NCBI RefSeq assembly: GCF_001685395.1
Contig: NZ_CP014167.1
Coordinates: 1,927,501 to 1,991,500, forward strand
Direction of reading: 5' to 3'
Length of the DNA: 64,000 nucleotides
From: Paenibacillus yonginensis
GTDB taxonomy: Bacteria > Bacillota > Bacilli > Paenibacillales > Paenibacillaceae
Below are positions 34,639 to 43,105 of this stretch, in pieces. A model generated the notes under the pieces. It worked only from the letters and a program-made list of their open reading frames with translations. It did not search any database and was not told the DNA's origin. Within the stretch, counting starts at the first letter, position 1; every line of letters starts with the position of its first letter. A program made the translations under genes and the position numbers.

Positions 34639-35595
34639 ATGGACTTAACCCTGTTAGCTTCAGCGATTGCACCCGTTAATTTAAGAAGCTGCCTCATCCA
34701 AAGGCAGGGAGAGCTGATATTCGAGCATTACAGAAGACCTCAGACCGTCCGGGAAATCGCCAAAATCAATTCCTGCACCAAAAGTGTTCTCTCGGCGCTG
34801 CTCTGCATTGCGATGGATCAAGGCCTGCTGCCCGAGCTGTCCACGCCGGCTTCGGCTTTCTTCCCCGTGCTTGCTGCCGCAGACGATCCGCGCAAACGGC
34901 TGATTACTTTAGAGCATCTGCTCACCATGACAGCCGGCTTCAGCTGGACCGAATTCGGCGGCAGAAACTCCTTTCCGCACATGACCCGTACTCCCGACTG
35001 GATCGCTTATGTGCTTGAGCAGCCCATGTCCGATGAACCGGGGACAAGGATGGAATATAATTCGGGCGTCTCGCAAATGCTGTCGCATATTCTGCTACAG
35101 ACAACAGGAATGCCGGCTGCCGCCTTTGCCGAAAAATATTTGTTTGGACCGCTGGGAATCACCCAATATGAATGGGAAACCGATCCCCAGGGTGTTCATA
35201 CCGGCGGATTTGGCTTGAAGCTTCGTCCGGCCGACTTAATGAGATTCGGACAGCTGTATCTGGATAAGGGAAACTGGCAGGGGAAACAGCTCATTTCCAG
35301 CCGACTTGCGGAAAGGTCTGTGCAGCCGGCCATCGCTGTCAAGGATCCTTGGCGCGGTTATTATTGCTGGCATTGGTGGGCTGATTCCTTTACCGTTTCA
35401 GCTCCATCCGATTCACCTGATTCGTTCGACTACTTCTATGCCCGCGGATTCGGCGGACAGTTTGTTCATGTCATCCCCAAGCTGGATATGGTCGTAGTGC
35501 TCACGCACGACAACCGGAAGAACACCAAATATCCCGATGTGTTCCGGGAATTTATCGCACCGCTGCTGGCCGTGGAGCCGGTTATCAAGAAATAG
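34639..35595 (+). CDS. serine hydrolase of the beta-lactamase/penicillin-binding fold
   Basis: A 318-residue Beta-lactamase (class C-like) family protein. It has the SxxK motif SCTK (S45, K48), EHLLTMTAGFSW, a YNS motif (Y140) and a C-terminal RGFGGQFVHVIPKLDMVV strand where class C enzymes have their KTG-like element. No signal peptide is visible, so this is more likely a cytoplasmic esterase or peptidase than a secreted beta-lactamase. The ATG at 34639 is nine bases from AAAGG; an ATG nine bases upstream touches that site. The 294 bases upstream hold nothing I recognise. Confidence 0.87.
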   Translation: MDLTLLASAIAPVNLRSCLIQRQGELIFEHYRRPQTVREIAKINSCTKSVLSALLCIAMDQGLLPELSTPASAFFPVLAAADDPRKRLITLEHLLTMTAGFSWTEFGGRNSFPHMTRTPDWIAYVLEQPMSDEPGTRMEYNSGVSQMLSHILLQTTGMPAAAFAEKYLFGPLGITQYEWETDPQGVHTGGFGLKLRPADLMRFGQLYLDKGNWQGKQLISSRLAERSVQPAIAVKDPWRGYYCWHWWADSFTVSAPSDSPDSFDYFYARGFGGQFVHVIPKLDMVVVLTHDNRKNTKYPDVFREFIAPLLAVEPVIKK

Positions 35596-35600
35596 CCAGA

Positions 35601-35637
35601 CTAACACAGCCCATCGGCCAAGCCGATAGGCTGTTAG
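35601..35637. terminator. hairpin between convergent genes
   Basis: An 18-base arm (35601-35618) pairs with 35622-35637 with two bulges (ATCGGC/GCCGAT at the tip). It lies between the serine hydrolase and phosphoesterase stops; the T-run is weak on both sides. Confidence 0.5.
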
Positions 35638-35669
35638 CGTTTAGCAAGATCATGATCTTTACAGTATCT

Positions 35670-36626
35670 TTAGGAAAGATCGACAACAAACTCGTCTTTG
35701 CCAGGATATTGACCCGGAGAGAAATAATTAAACCGATCCAGATAAGGAGAGTAGGTTCGTACAAACAGCTTCTGGTGTTTGAGGTCAAACTGCAGCAGCC
35801 TCATAAAGCCCTCCCCCCCTTTGCTTGCATCCTGATAATCCGCCAGGATCTGATAAACCTTGCGGTCCTTATGACCATCCCGGTTGTCATCCAGCTCATC
35901 CACTTTCAACCGGGCGCTGTGATAGTGGCCGCAGAGCACGGCAAACACATTTCGGTTTGGAATTACCACCCGCTTGTAGATCTGCTCGGCAATAGGCGAA
36001 CGTTCACCATCAGCCAGCAAATATTCGTGAAACGCCAGGATCGCCTTACGATCCTTATATTTCGCTAGAACTTTGTTCATCCAGTCCAGCTCGCGTGCAC
36101 CAATTCCCCAGCCCATATAAACCACTATAAAAGGGGTATTACCTTCCGTAATCAGATCATAGTGGCCATGGTTGTTCTCATAAGACCGGCCATAGACCGG
36201 GCTTTTCTTGAAACGGCTCGCTCCAAACCATTTGCGGTAATGGACATCGTTTTTGCCGGAATCGCTCACATCATGATTGCCTGCCAGCACGCCGTAAGGT
36301 ATTTGTGCCTGTTCAAGCCCCTGCATGGCTATATCCGCTTTCTCCCACTGCGTACTTTCGGCCCAGCGATTGACAATATCCCCCGTATGGATGACATATT
36401 TGATCTTCTGATCCTCCTGATGCAGAACAATCCAGTTGACCATTGCGTTATAAATTTCCGGATAACTTTCGGAATAATACTGCGTATCCGACATCCACAC
36501 GAATGAGAAGTCAAACGGCTGCTCAGCCTGAGCTTTGACCTGTTGACCCGAAAGCTGGAAACCGGAGACCAGAACGAAACAAGCGGCAGCGGCCAGAAGG
36601 ATCTTTTTGATACGTACGGCTTTCAC
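35670..36626 (-). CDS. secreted metallophosphoesterase
   Basis: A 318-residue calcineurin-like phosphoesterase with an N-terminal export signal (KKILLAAAACFVLVSGF, cleavage likely after VKAQA). Metal-ligand motifs are in order: WMSDTQYY, IHTGDIVNRW, LAGNHDVSDSG, a His in LAFHEYLL and CGHYHSAR. It should act outside the membrane on phosphoesters such as nucleotides or teichoic acid fragments. It starts with GTG (36624-36626) behind AAGGGGA. The gene diverges from the small membrane protein cluster at 36801. Confidence 0.9.
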   Translation of the reverse strand: MKAVRIKKILLAAAACFVLVSGFQLSGQQVKAQAEQPFDFSFVWMSDTQYYSESYPEIYNAMVNWIVLHQEDQKIKYVIHTGDIVNRWAESTQWEKADIAMQGLEQAQIPYGVLAGNHDVSDSGKNDVHYRKWFGASRFKKSPVYGRSYENNHGHYDLITEGNTPFIVVYMGWGIGARELDWMNKVLAKYKDRKAILAFHEYLLADGERSPIAEQIYKRVVIPNRNVFAVLCGHYHSARLKVDELDDNRDGHKDRKVYQILADYQDASKGGEGFMRLLQFDLKHQKLFVRTYSPYLDRFNYFSPGQYPGKDEFVVDLS

Positions 36627-36800
36627 TTTGCAAAGTCCCCTTCCATGATTTAAGCAGGATCTGTTCCCTGTGTTTAATTTCCCATATTTGTCCGAAATTA
36701 ACCCTCTTTCTTGTCCTGCATATCCAGGTAAAGTTTGGGTTATCCTAGTTAAACCTTTAGAAAACGAATTTGAAGGATGAAAGAAGGATGAAGAGAAAAC

Positions 36801-37286
36801 ATGGCTTGGGTGCTTATCGGAATCACTTTTGTAGTCATCTGGCCGGCCGTTTTTAGAATGAAAAAAAATTTACCTTGGGATGTGTTGTATACGAATGTCC
36901 TGTTTGGTTTATTTGTTCAAAATCTGGCCGACAGCTTCGCCAGCTTTCGGTATCGGGCCTGGGGTTTCTTTGAAGTCCCGCAAGTAGAATACAGATCTTT
37001 GGTTGTAATCCTCGGCGTTTACCCGGCCTTTGCCATACTGATCGTGAATCTGTTCCCTTTTAAAAGCAGATGGATGACGCGGATTGCCTATCTGATAGGC
37101 TGGTCTATCTTCTCAACCCTGTACGAGTGGCTTGCCGTTCGAACCGGCATTATTTGGCATATCCACTGGGATTTATACTGTTCTTTCATTCTGTATCCGT
37201 TCATTTATTACATGCTGATTCTTCAGATTCGTCTGCATTTATGGCTGAAACGCCTGCCTGACCCTACAAGAGAAAGAGGCTTGTAA
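36801..37286 (+). CDS. small multi-pass membrane protein, CBO0543-like (first of three)
   Basis: A 161-residue protein with about five hydrophobic segments. The motif LYEWLAVRTGIIWHIHWDLY, in the last third, is matched by EWVAVQFHVYNYNPGWSI in the third gene of the run, so the two are paralogues. Proteins of this type are catalogued as CBO0543 family, without known function, mostly from sporeformers. Two bases separate the stop from the next start, so the three genes form an operon. A GAAGGATGAAG sequence lies 8-18 bases before the ATG. Confidence 0.72.
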   Translation: MAWVLIGITFVVIWPAVFRMKKNLPWDVLYTNVLFGLFVQNLADSFASFRYRAWGFFEVPQVEYRSLVVILGVYPAFAILIVNLFPFKSRWMTRIAYLIGWSIFSTLYEWLAVRTGIIWHIHWDLYCSFILYPFIYYMLILQIRLHLWLKRLPDPTRERGL

Positions 37287-37288
37287 TT

Positions 37289-37735
37289 ATGCTTTATGTT
37301 CTATTGGCCATCGTCATCCTGTCGCTTATTGTTGGATATAAAATGAATATGCTAGACCGCAAACAGGCTATGATCACCTGGATGTACGGGGTTGTGGTCA
37401 ACGAACTGTTTCTTGTCGTCTCTAATCACAGTGTGGTCAAAAGAGCCTATAACTGGGATACCTTATGGCCTTATTTGGTTTATTTCAACCTGATGAATCC
37501 ATTGCTTATGCTTCTGGCTGTCCAAGTAATGAACAAACAGACCGGTGTTCACCGGAAAGTGGGGGTGGCTTTGCTTTCGAGCCTTGTTCTGACAGCCGGT
37601 CTCTACCTGCTGTACCCAATCCGTTTGCTTCATGCCGAGAGCGTCCAGCCTCTGGTAACGGTTGTGCTTTGGATGTTTGCACTCATCAGCATGTTCGGAC
37701 TGGTTCACTATTTAAATCATTCCTCCAGGAGATGA
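37289..37735 (+). CDS. small membrane protein of the CBO0543-like operon (second)
   Basis: A 148-residue, four-to-five-helix membrane protein (MLYVLLAIVILSLIVGYKMN at the start; later FNLMNPLLMLLAVQVM and LVTVVLWMFALISMFGLVHY). It lacks the EW-AV motif of its two neighbours, so it may be a partner rather than a paralogue. I do not recognise its family. It is tightly packed between the other two genes. Confidence 0.68.
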   Translation: MLYVLLAIVILSLIVGYKMNMLDRKQAMITWMYGVVVNELFLVVSNHSVVKRAYNWDTLWPYLVYFNLMNPLLMLLAVQVMNKQTGVHRKVGVALLSSLVLTAGLYLLYPIRLLHAESVQPLVTVVLWMFALISMFGLVHYLNHSSRR

Positions 37736-37741
37736 TTGTTT

Positions 37742-38263
37742 ATGTTAATTCCGCCCGTCCATTTCGATGCCAATGAATGGCTTGTCCTAACTACCATGGT
37801 GGCGCTGCCAATTCTTATGTATATAACGCCCAAAAGATTCTCTGCCGTTACTGCAATAGCTGTTATGTTATATAATATTGCTTTCAGTCTGGCGACAGAC
37901 TGCCTGGCAGGCTCCTGCTTCCCTTGGGATCTGTACGACACGATGGATACCGATCAATATGATCTGTTTGACCTTTTTATTTATATCGTTCAATATCCGA
38001 TTTACGGATATTTTTTTGCCTGGTTCTTAAGCTTCTGGAGAAACAATACAGGTTTGGTTATTTTGTATGTGCTCATCTGGAGCTTGTGGACCACCTTTCT
38101 GGAGTGGGTGGCTGTTCAATTTCATGTTTACAATTATAATCCGGGCTGGTCTATTACCCATTCCGCTTTTTTCTACGTCATTTATTTCCTGCTGGAGGCC
38201 AAATTCGTGCAGTGGATGTTTAGCCAAGACGAACAACTTGGCACCGTTCAGCGCCCTCTGTGA
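37742..38263 (+). CDS. small multi-pass membrane protein, CBO0543-like (third)
   Basis: A 173-residue protein with about five membrane segments and the conserved FLEWVAVQFHVYNYNPGWSI element near residue 125, followed by a last helix (AFFYVIYFLLEAKFVQWMF). It aligns in layout with the gene at 36801. The ATG at 37742 has AGGAGATGA upstream and lies just past the preceding stop. No function is known. Confidence 0.72.
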   Translation: MLIPPVHFDANEWLVLTTMVALPILMYITPKRFSAVTAIAVMLYNIAFSLATDCLAGSCFPWDLYDTMDTDQYDLFDLFIYIVQYPIYGYFFAWFLSFWRNNTGLVILYVLIWSLWTTFLEWVAVQFHVYNYNPGWSITHSAFFYVIYFLLEAKFVQWMFSQDEQLGTVQRPL

Positions 38264-38288
38264 GAGTTTGGAGGTTGCCACAATCATC

Positions 38289-38327
38289 AAAAAAAAGCAG
38301 TTCCCCCAACTTCTTGGAGAAACTGCT
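38289..38327 (-). terminator. terminator of the thioredoxin gene
   Basis: AGCAGTT (38296-38302) pairs with AACTGCT (38321-38327), with an inner CCAA/TTGG stem; the minus strand ends in eight Ts. Confidence 0.8.
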
Positions 38328-38399
38328 GTAGAATTACGGTTAAGCTGCGGCTGCATACGGATTTGATTCAGAGCGGGCAGGGCTGTTGCTTCCAGCTTC

Positions 38400-38711
38400 T
38401 TAACTGTTTACCCATTTCTTAAGCTGCTCTTTGGACTGAAGACCCGTCACCTGGTGAACCGGAACCCCATCTTTGATGCGGACAATTGTAGGGATGCTCA
38501 TAATGCCGAATTTCCCGGCCGAAACCGGATTTTCATCCACATTGACTTTGACGACTTGCACGGAATCGCCCATCTCGGCATCGAACTCATCCAGGATAGG
38601 CGACATCGCTTTACATGGTCCACACCAAGGAGCCCAGAAATCCACCAGCACCGTACCTTTCTGATTAGTGACCTCCGCTTCAAACGTTTGATCTGTTACA
38701 TGTTTAATCAT
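38400..38711 (-). CDS. trxA: thioredoxin
   Basis: A 103-residue thioredoxin with active site WAPWCGPCK (C30, C33) and the cis-proline loop SIPT. It reduces protein disulphides in the cytoplasm with electrons from thioredoxin reductase. It may be the main or a secondary copy. The ATG at 38709-38711 is eight bases behind AGGAGG; an ATG six bases upstream is too close. It lies between a terminator and an OhrR-like regulator gene. Confidence 0.95.
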   Translation of the reverse strand: MIKHVTDQTFEAEVTNQKGTVLVDFWAPWCGPCKAMSPILDEFDAEMGDSVQVVKVNVDENPVSAGKFGIMSIPTIVRIKDGVPVHQVTGLQSKEQLKKWVNS

Positions 38712-38772
38712 GTTCATTACCTCCTGAATTTGTTGGTTTAAGCTGACGCAAAACCCGTTTATTTATATTTCC

Positions 38773-38787
38773 ACCAATTATATTGGT
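38773..38787. promoter_or_regulatory. perfect palindrome upstream of trxA
   Basis: ACCAATTATATTGGT has two 6-bp arms around TAT. It lies about 60 bases before the thioredoxin start, in the promoter interval, so it may be an operator; the binding protein is unknown. Confidence 0.4.
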
Positions 38788-38803
38788 CAAAATATTTTAT
38801 CCT

Positions 38804-38854
38804 AAAAAAATTTAATGTTGCCCTAAATGCAGAACAGGCGCTGGACAACATTAA
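38804..38854 (-). terminator. terminator of the OhrR-like gene
   Basis: TTAATGTTGTCC pairs with GGGCAACATTAA on the minus strand (38843-38854 with 38812-38823), followed by seven Ts. Confidence 0.85.
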
Positions 38855-38859
38855 TTTTT

Positions 38860-39300
38860 TTAATTCGTGCTGCTGTAATGGTTCACCTGCTCGGACAGCT
38901 TCTTGATTGTTTCATTGAGCTGCTGAAGCTGGTTCATATCCATCGCGCTTGCCGAGAGAAAAGACTCCGGAATACACATGGCATCCTGCTTTAACGCTTC
39001 GCCTTTATCCGTCAGCTTAATCATGACAACACGCTCATCCTGCTTCAAACGTTCCCGTTTGATCAGCTCATTGGCTTCCATGCGTTTGAGCAAGGGTGTT
39101 AATGTACCGGTATCCAAATCCAGAGATTCGCCAAGTTCCTTTACGGAAGATTCGCCTTGTTCCCACAACACCATCAGAACCAGATACTGCGGGTAAGTAA
39201 TGCCAAGCTTCTCCATCAAAGGCCGATACATTCGCGAAATGGCCCGGGAGCATGAATATAACGAGAAACACAAATGATCTTTAAGTTTAACTTCCTGCAA
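38860..39300 (-). CDS. ohrR: OhrR/MarR family redox-sensing repressor
   Basis: A 146-residue MarR protein of the OhrR group. The redox cysteine is C11 in HLCFSLYSCSR. The tyrosines expected to hold it (Y25 and Y36) and the winged helix (SSVKELGESLDLDTGTLTPL, LKRMEANELIKR) are present. A further Cys at 109 may allow a two-cysteine mechanism. OhrR represses peroxiredoxin-like ohr genes until organic peroxides oxidise it, yet no ohr gene is in this window. It starts with TTG behind GAGGAGGGG. A palindrome at 39363-39387 may be its operator. It is probably autoregulated and lies upstream of trxA. Confidence 0.85.
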   Translation of the reverse strand: MQEVKLKDHLCFSLYSCSRAISRMYRPLMEKLGITYPQYLVLMVLWEQGESSVKELGESLDLDTGTLTPLLKRMEANELIKRERLKQDERVVMIKLTDKGEALKQDAMCIPESFLSASAMDMNQLQQLNETIKKLSEQVNHYSSTN

Positions 39301-39362
39301 CCTTATCCCCTCCTCGCGTGTATCTGCTTTGTTTTGTTTTAAATTCGGTCAATTCCATCGTG

Positions 39363-39387
39363 CACAATGTAAATATAGCGTATTGTG
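39363..39387. promoter_or_regulatory. operator candidate of the OhrR-like regulator
   Basis: CACAAT (39363-39368) and ATTGTG (39382-39387) form an inverted repeat around 13 AT-rich bases, about 65 bases upstream of the regulator. A further ATTGTC at 39404 adds a half-site. AT-rich spaced repeats resemble known OhrR boxes. Confidence 0.4.
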
Positions 39388-39562
39388 ATTATATTGTCAA
39401 CAACTTATTAGGCAAATCGGTAATGGGAAAAGCCTTATATAGTATGTACGCCGCCTGTGGGGCTTATGCCTTGCTGCCTTCCTAACTAAACAAACGGGGA
39501 TCATGCATAGGATTTGGCCTTTAGGAAGATAATGGGGTATAAACAGCCTGCAGGAGGCCTTT

Positions 39563-40906
39563 ATGACTTATTTAAAGGACAAGTTGGAACAGCGATTTAA
39601 GAATGACCAGGATTTTACGTGCATAACTACCTTTTATCTCGGTCCAATTCCGGTAACCCTGGTCGGGTATTCCACGCTGATTCATTTCCCGGACACGCTT
39701 AAGCTGCTTGCTTTGCAGGCCCAGCATTTAACCGAAAAAGATGAAGAAACACTCTGCTTCCTGGCCAGTTTGGGAACCGTTATAGAGAGCAAGAATGCCG
39801 AGCAGCAAGCTGCTAAAGCAATTGTCACTGGCTCGTTGATCCTCTTGCATGAACCATCCGGAATGTGTGTCGATATCCGATCCGTGATCCCCCAAACGTT
39901 GACCCGCTCTATCGAAACACCTTCAACAGAAAATGTGCTCCGCGGAACTATAAGCTCTTTTAATGAAAATATAGATACCAATATTGGAATGATCCGCAAA
40001 CAGCTGATCGACGAACGACTGCAGATCAAATCCTTCCGCTGCGGCCAGCAAAAGTCGACCAGACTTGAAGTTCTGTATGTGAAGGATAAGGTGAGCAGCG
40101 ATCTTCTTAACCGGTTGTTAAAGCAAATTGAAGCCAATCAGGATACGGATACGCCAAATATCCGGCAGTTAGGGCTGATGCTGGGCTTTCGCAAATGGGA
40201 GTTCACAGCCAAATTCCATTCAACGGAGCTTCCGCAAAGTACGGCTGCCGCCCTTAAAAACGGGAAAGTGGTCATCCTGCTTGATCGTTTTCCATTCGCG
40301 CTTATTCTTCCCAGCCTCTTATCCGACATGTACGTGATGGAAGACGATAATAATTTTCAGTATCCGTTTATATTGTTCTTGCGCATGATTCGTATTACCG
40401 GCATTTTAATTACGCTTTTGATTCCTGGTCTTTATGTAGCACTTGTTTCGGTTAACCCGGAGGTCCTCCGGATCGAACTGGCTCTATCCATAGCCAAAAG
40501 CCGGGTAGATGTACCCTACCCCGCCCTCATCGAAACGCTGCTGCTGCTCATTATACTTGAGCTTATCCTGGAAGCAAGCGTACGCCTCCCTAAAAGCATC
40601 GGCCCCACCCTCACCATGGTTGGCGGGATCATTTTAGGTGAAGCTATCGTATCGGCCAAACTTGTGAGCAACCTTCTGATTATTATTCTGGCAGCTACAA
40701 CTATTGCCTGTTCTACGGTTGCCGGCTATCAGAATTCCCTCACATTACGGCTTATGAAATATGCGGTTCTGTTCCTATGTTCCTTTTTTGGCATTATGGG
40801 CCTTGTTGCCGGGCTGGTGGTCATCAGTACTTATGTAGCCAAAACCGAAACATTCGGAATTCCTTATTTTCAATTAAAACCTCCAAAGGATGAGAACAGT
40901 GGATAA
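39563..40906 (+). CDS. gerKA: spore germination protein, GerA family (A subunit)
   Basis: A 447-residue GerA-type protein. It has an N-terminal soluble region of about 240 residues (VLYVKDKVSSDLLNRLLKQI) and then membrane helices from about residue 265, with the family-typical ELILEASVRLPKSIGPTLTM. A subunits form the nutrient-gated ion channel of the inner spore membrane with B and C subunits. It has an AGGAGG site and is the first of three overlapping genes. Expression is expected in the forespore under sigma-G, but I could not identify such a promoter with confidence. The K label is nominal; nutrient specificity cannot be told. Confidence 0.9.
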   Translation: MTYLKDKLEQRFKNDQDFTCITTFYLGPIPVTLVGYSTLIHFPDTLKLLALQAQHLTEKDEETLCFLASLGTVIESKNAEQQAAKAIVTGSLILLHEPSGMCVDIRSVIPQTLTRSIETPSTENVLRGTISSFNENIDTNIGMIRKQLIDERLQIKSFRCGQQKSTRLEVLYVKDKVSSDLLNRLLKQIEANQDTDTPNIRQLGLMLGFRKWEFTAKFHSTELPQSTAAALKNGKVVILLDRFPFALILPSLLSDMYVMEDDNNFQYPFILFLRMIRITGILITLLIPGLYVALVSVNPEVLRIELALSIAKSRVDVPYPALIETLLLLIILELILEASVRLPKSIGPTLTMVGGIILGEAIVSAKLVSNLLIIILAATTIACSTVAGYQNSLTLRLMKYAVLFLCSFFGIMGLVAGLVVISTYVAKTETFGIPYFQLKPPKDENSG

Positions 40907-41984
40907 AGGATTGCCCCTAGTAGTGATGTACATTTTGACACATTTGGCGTTAATCTTTTTCATGTACCCTACCTATATAGTCAGTTCAACTTCTACCGGA
41001 CACTGGCTGCCAGTCCTCTGCGGCTATCTGATCCATATTCTTGTCCTGACAGCCTATCTGACGGGACTGGGCTATTTCAAAAATCAGGATATTGTAGAGA
41101 TCCTCATGTCCAATAAAATAGCAGCTATTTTCCTTCTGCTTCCTGTAACCTTCTACTTGATCCTTCTTGCCATTGTCACGACACGAGCCATCTCGGAAAT
41201 TATTACGATTGTTTATTTGTCGAGAACTCCGATGTGGGTAATTATGTGCCTATTTTTAGTTATAGCAGGATTTATGGCGAATTCGGGGCTTAAATCTTTA
41301 TTTCGGATTGGGATATTGCTCGGTATCCTTTTTGCACCGATTATTTTTATAGTATTGATCAGCTCTTTTCAAAACATCGACTGGCGGTATCTCTTTCCTT
41401 TAGTCAATAAAGAGATGTGGTCTTTCTCTTTCCTTGGCAACAAATCGTTCCATAATGGAGGATTCGCTTTTACCGGGGCTTTTGTATTCTTCGGATTCAT
41501 TCCCAAACAAATTGCATTAAAGCGCAAGCAAATCTTATTATCTAGTTTAATTCTGCTTCCTGTTTTTCTGGCGGCTGTTTACGTACCGATTCTGACCTTC
41601 GGGGAAGCCACAGCTACCCAGTTCCAATTTCCCTATATAACGAGTTTGGATACGGTAGAGAGCAACTGGATGATGTTTGACCGAATCACGATTTTTTTCC
41701 TCCAGAGCTTGATCGCTTTCGTCATGCTGTATATCGGATTGGTGCTGTGGGAAGCCATAACGATTCTTCATCGGACAGTTATTAAAGTGAAACAGAATTA
41801 TATATTGACAGCCCTGATCCTCTTCGTATTCGTGGTTTGTCTTCAAATTACGGATTGGGCCGATGTAGAGAAACTGTTCTATTGGAATACTCTCTTACGA
41901 ACCTATATCATCATTGTCCTTCCGGCTGCACTCCTGTTGCTGGGAATATACCGGAAGAGAAAGTTTGGCCAGCAGAAAGGATGA
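40899..41984 (+). CDS. gerKB: spore germination protein, GerB family (B subunit, APC-like permease)
   Basis: A 361-residue, ten-helix protein of the GerB/endospore germination permease family (PLVVMYILTHLALIFFMYPT; APIIFIVLISSFQNIDWRYL; SNWMMFDRITIFFLQSL). GerB subunits bind the germinant. The start chosen is GTG 40899, nine bases behind AAAGG; an ATG at 40890 directly abuts that site. The gene overlaps the end of the A subunit, showing tight coupling. Confidence 0.9.
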   Translation: MDKGLPLVVMYILTHLALIFFMYPTYIVSSTSTGHWLPVLCGYLIHILVLTAYLTGLGYFKNQDIVEILMSNKIAAIFLLLPVTFYLILLAIVTTRAISEIITIVYLSRTPMWVIMCLFLVIAGFMANSGLKSLFRIGILLGILFAPIIFIVLISSFQNIDWRYLFPLVNKEMWSFSFLGNKSFHNGGFAFTGAFVFFGFIPKQIALKRKQILLSSLILLPVFLAAVYVPILTFGEATATQFQFPYITSLDTVESNWMMFDRITIFFLQSLIAFVMLYIGLVLWEAITILHRTVIKVKQNYILTALILFVFVVCLQITDWADVEKLFYWNTLLRTYIIIVLPAALLLLGIYRKRKFGQQKG

Positions 41985-41989
41985 TGCCC

Positions 41990-43069
41990 ATGCCGATCCT
42001 TCAACCAATAGTCCTTTGGAGAACTGCAATCATATTGGCTATTCTGCTCCTGCTCCCAGGCTGCTGGGACAATAAAGATATTAATCACCGTTCCCTGCCG
42101 ATCATTATGGGCGTTTCCATGGAAAACAACCGGTATAACGTTTATCTGGATATCCCCACTATAGCGGCAGAAGAAGGGGGGATGAAAGTAGTAAAAGGTA
42201 CCGGCAGTACCATCAGTGAAACTATTGATGACCTTAGCGCTGATATCGAAAGCCAGGTGGACCTGCTTCATTTAAAAATCATTGTTGTGGATAAAAAATA
42301 TGCGCAAAAGGGACTTAAGGACAGCATCTATACCTTTATGCGTTCCAGGGACATTTCGGCCAAAACGATCTTGATTGTCTCTGATGAAGATTTGGACACC
42401 TTCTTCAAGAATGTGAACGATTTTTCTCAAGATGAGGAGACAACCCTGTATAACTATTTCCAGAAAAACGCCGGCTGGAACCCGCAAATTACGGATACGC
42501 GTGTATGGCAGGTCTTCAGAAGCATTAATTCCTACACCCATGACGTAGTTGCTCCGTTGGTCAGAACAGGAGGCACAACCCCTGTCGACATTTTAGGCTC
42601 AGCGGTTCTCAAAAACGGAAAAATGGTTGATGAAATCAGTACGGAAGAAACCCTGCTGATCAACGCTTTTAACGGAATAAGCGCCCAAGGGAAAATTGAG
42701 GTGATGAACAAAGCGACCGTCCAAATTACAAGCAGCTCGATATCCCATAAGGCCTCTCTACGAAACGGGGTGCCTTCTCTCAGCTCGAAATTCAAACTGA
42801 GGGTAACTGTTCTGGACACGAAAGGAGATCCCTCTGTCACAGAAATCAAAAATGAGGTTCAAACTCTCCTTTGCAAACGAGTCGAGAAGTTTTTTGCCAA
42901 AGTCCAAAAGGACCGGGCCGACGTATTGGGATTGGGCCAGCTGTTTCGCACCAAATTATCGAGATCTGAGCTGGCCCATTGGAGAGAAGACTATTATCCG
43001 CGGATGCAGCTCAACTTTTCCGTTCACACGGATATTCAGAATCTGGGCAATTTGCGTACTACCGAATAA
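41990..43069 (+). CDS. gerKC: spore germination lipoprotein, Ger(x)C family (C subunit)
   Basis: A 359-residue lipoprotein with lipobox LLPGC at about residue 25, followed by the family-typical WDNKDINHRSLPIIMGV. The C-terminal domain (LGLGQLFRTKLSRSELAHW) is characteristic of Ger(x)C proteins. It should be anchored to the outer face of the inner spore membrane, completing the receptor. The ATG at 41990 is nine bases behind AAAGG; ATGs at 41981 and 41984 are too close. No terminator is evident before the convergent GNAT gene. Confidence 0.9.
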   Translation: MPILQPIVLWRTAIILAILLLLPGCWDNKDINHRSLPIIMGVSMENNRYNVYLDIPTIAAEEGGMKVVKGTGSTISETIDDLSADIESQVDLLHLKIIVVDKKYAQKGLKDSIYTFMRSRDISAKTILIVSDEDLDTFFKNVNDFSQDEETTLYNYFQKNAGWNPQITDTRVWQVFRSINSYTHDVVAPLVRTGGTTPVDILGSAVLKNGKMVDEISTEETLLINAFNGISAQGKIEVMNKATVQITSSSISHKASLRNGVPSLSSKFKLRVTVLDTKGDPSVTEIKNEVQTLLCKRVEKFFAKVQKDRADVLGLGQLFRTKLSRSELAHWREDYYPRMQLNFSVHTDIQNLGNLRTTE

Positions 43070-43105
43070 ACCCCAAGCTGCAGCAAGATCCTTGACACTC
43101 CATAT

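Noticed and set aside
39388..39562. Sigma-G promoter of the ger operon
   Set aside because: Sporulation genes of this type normally need one, but no convincing -35/-10 pair could be fixed by eye.
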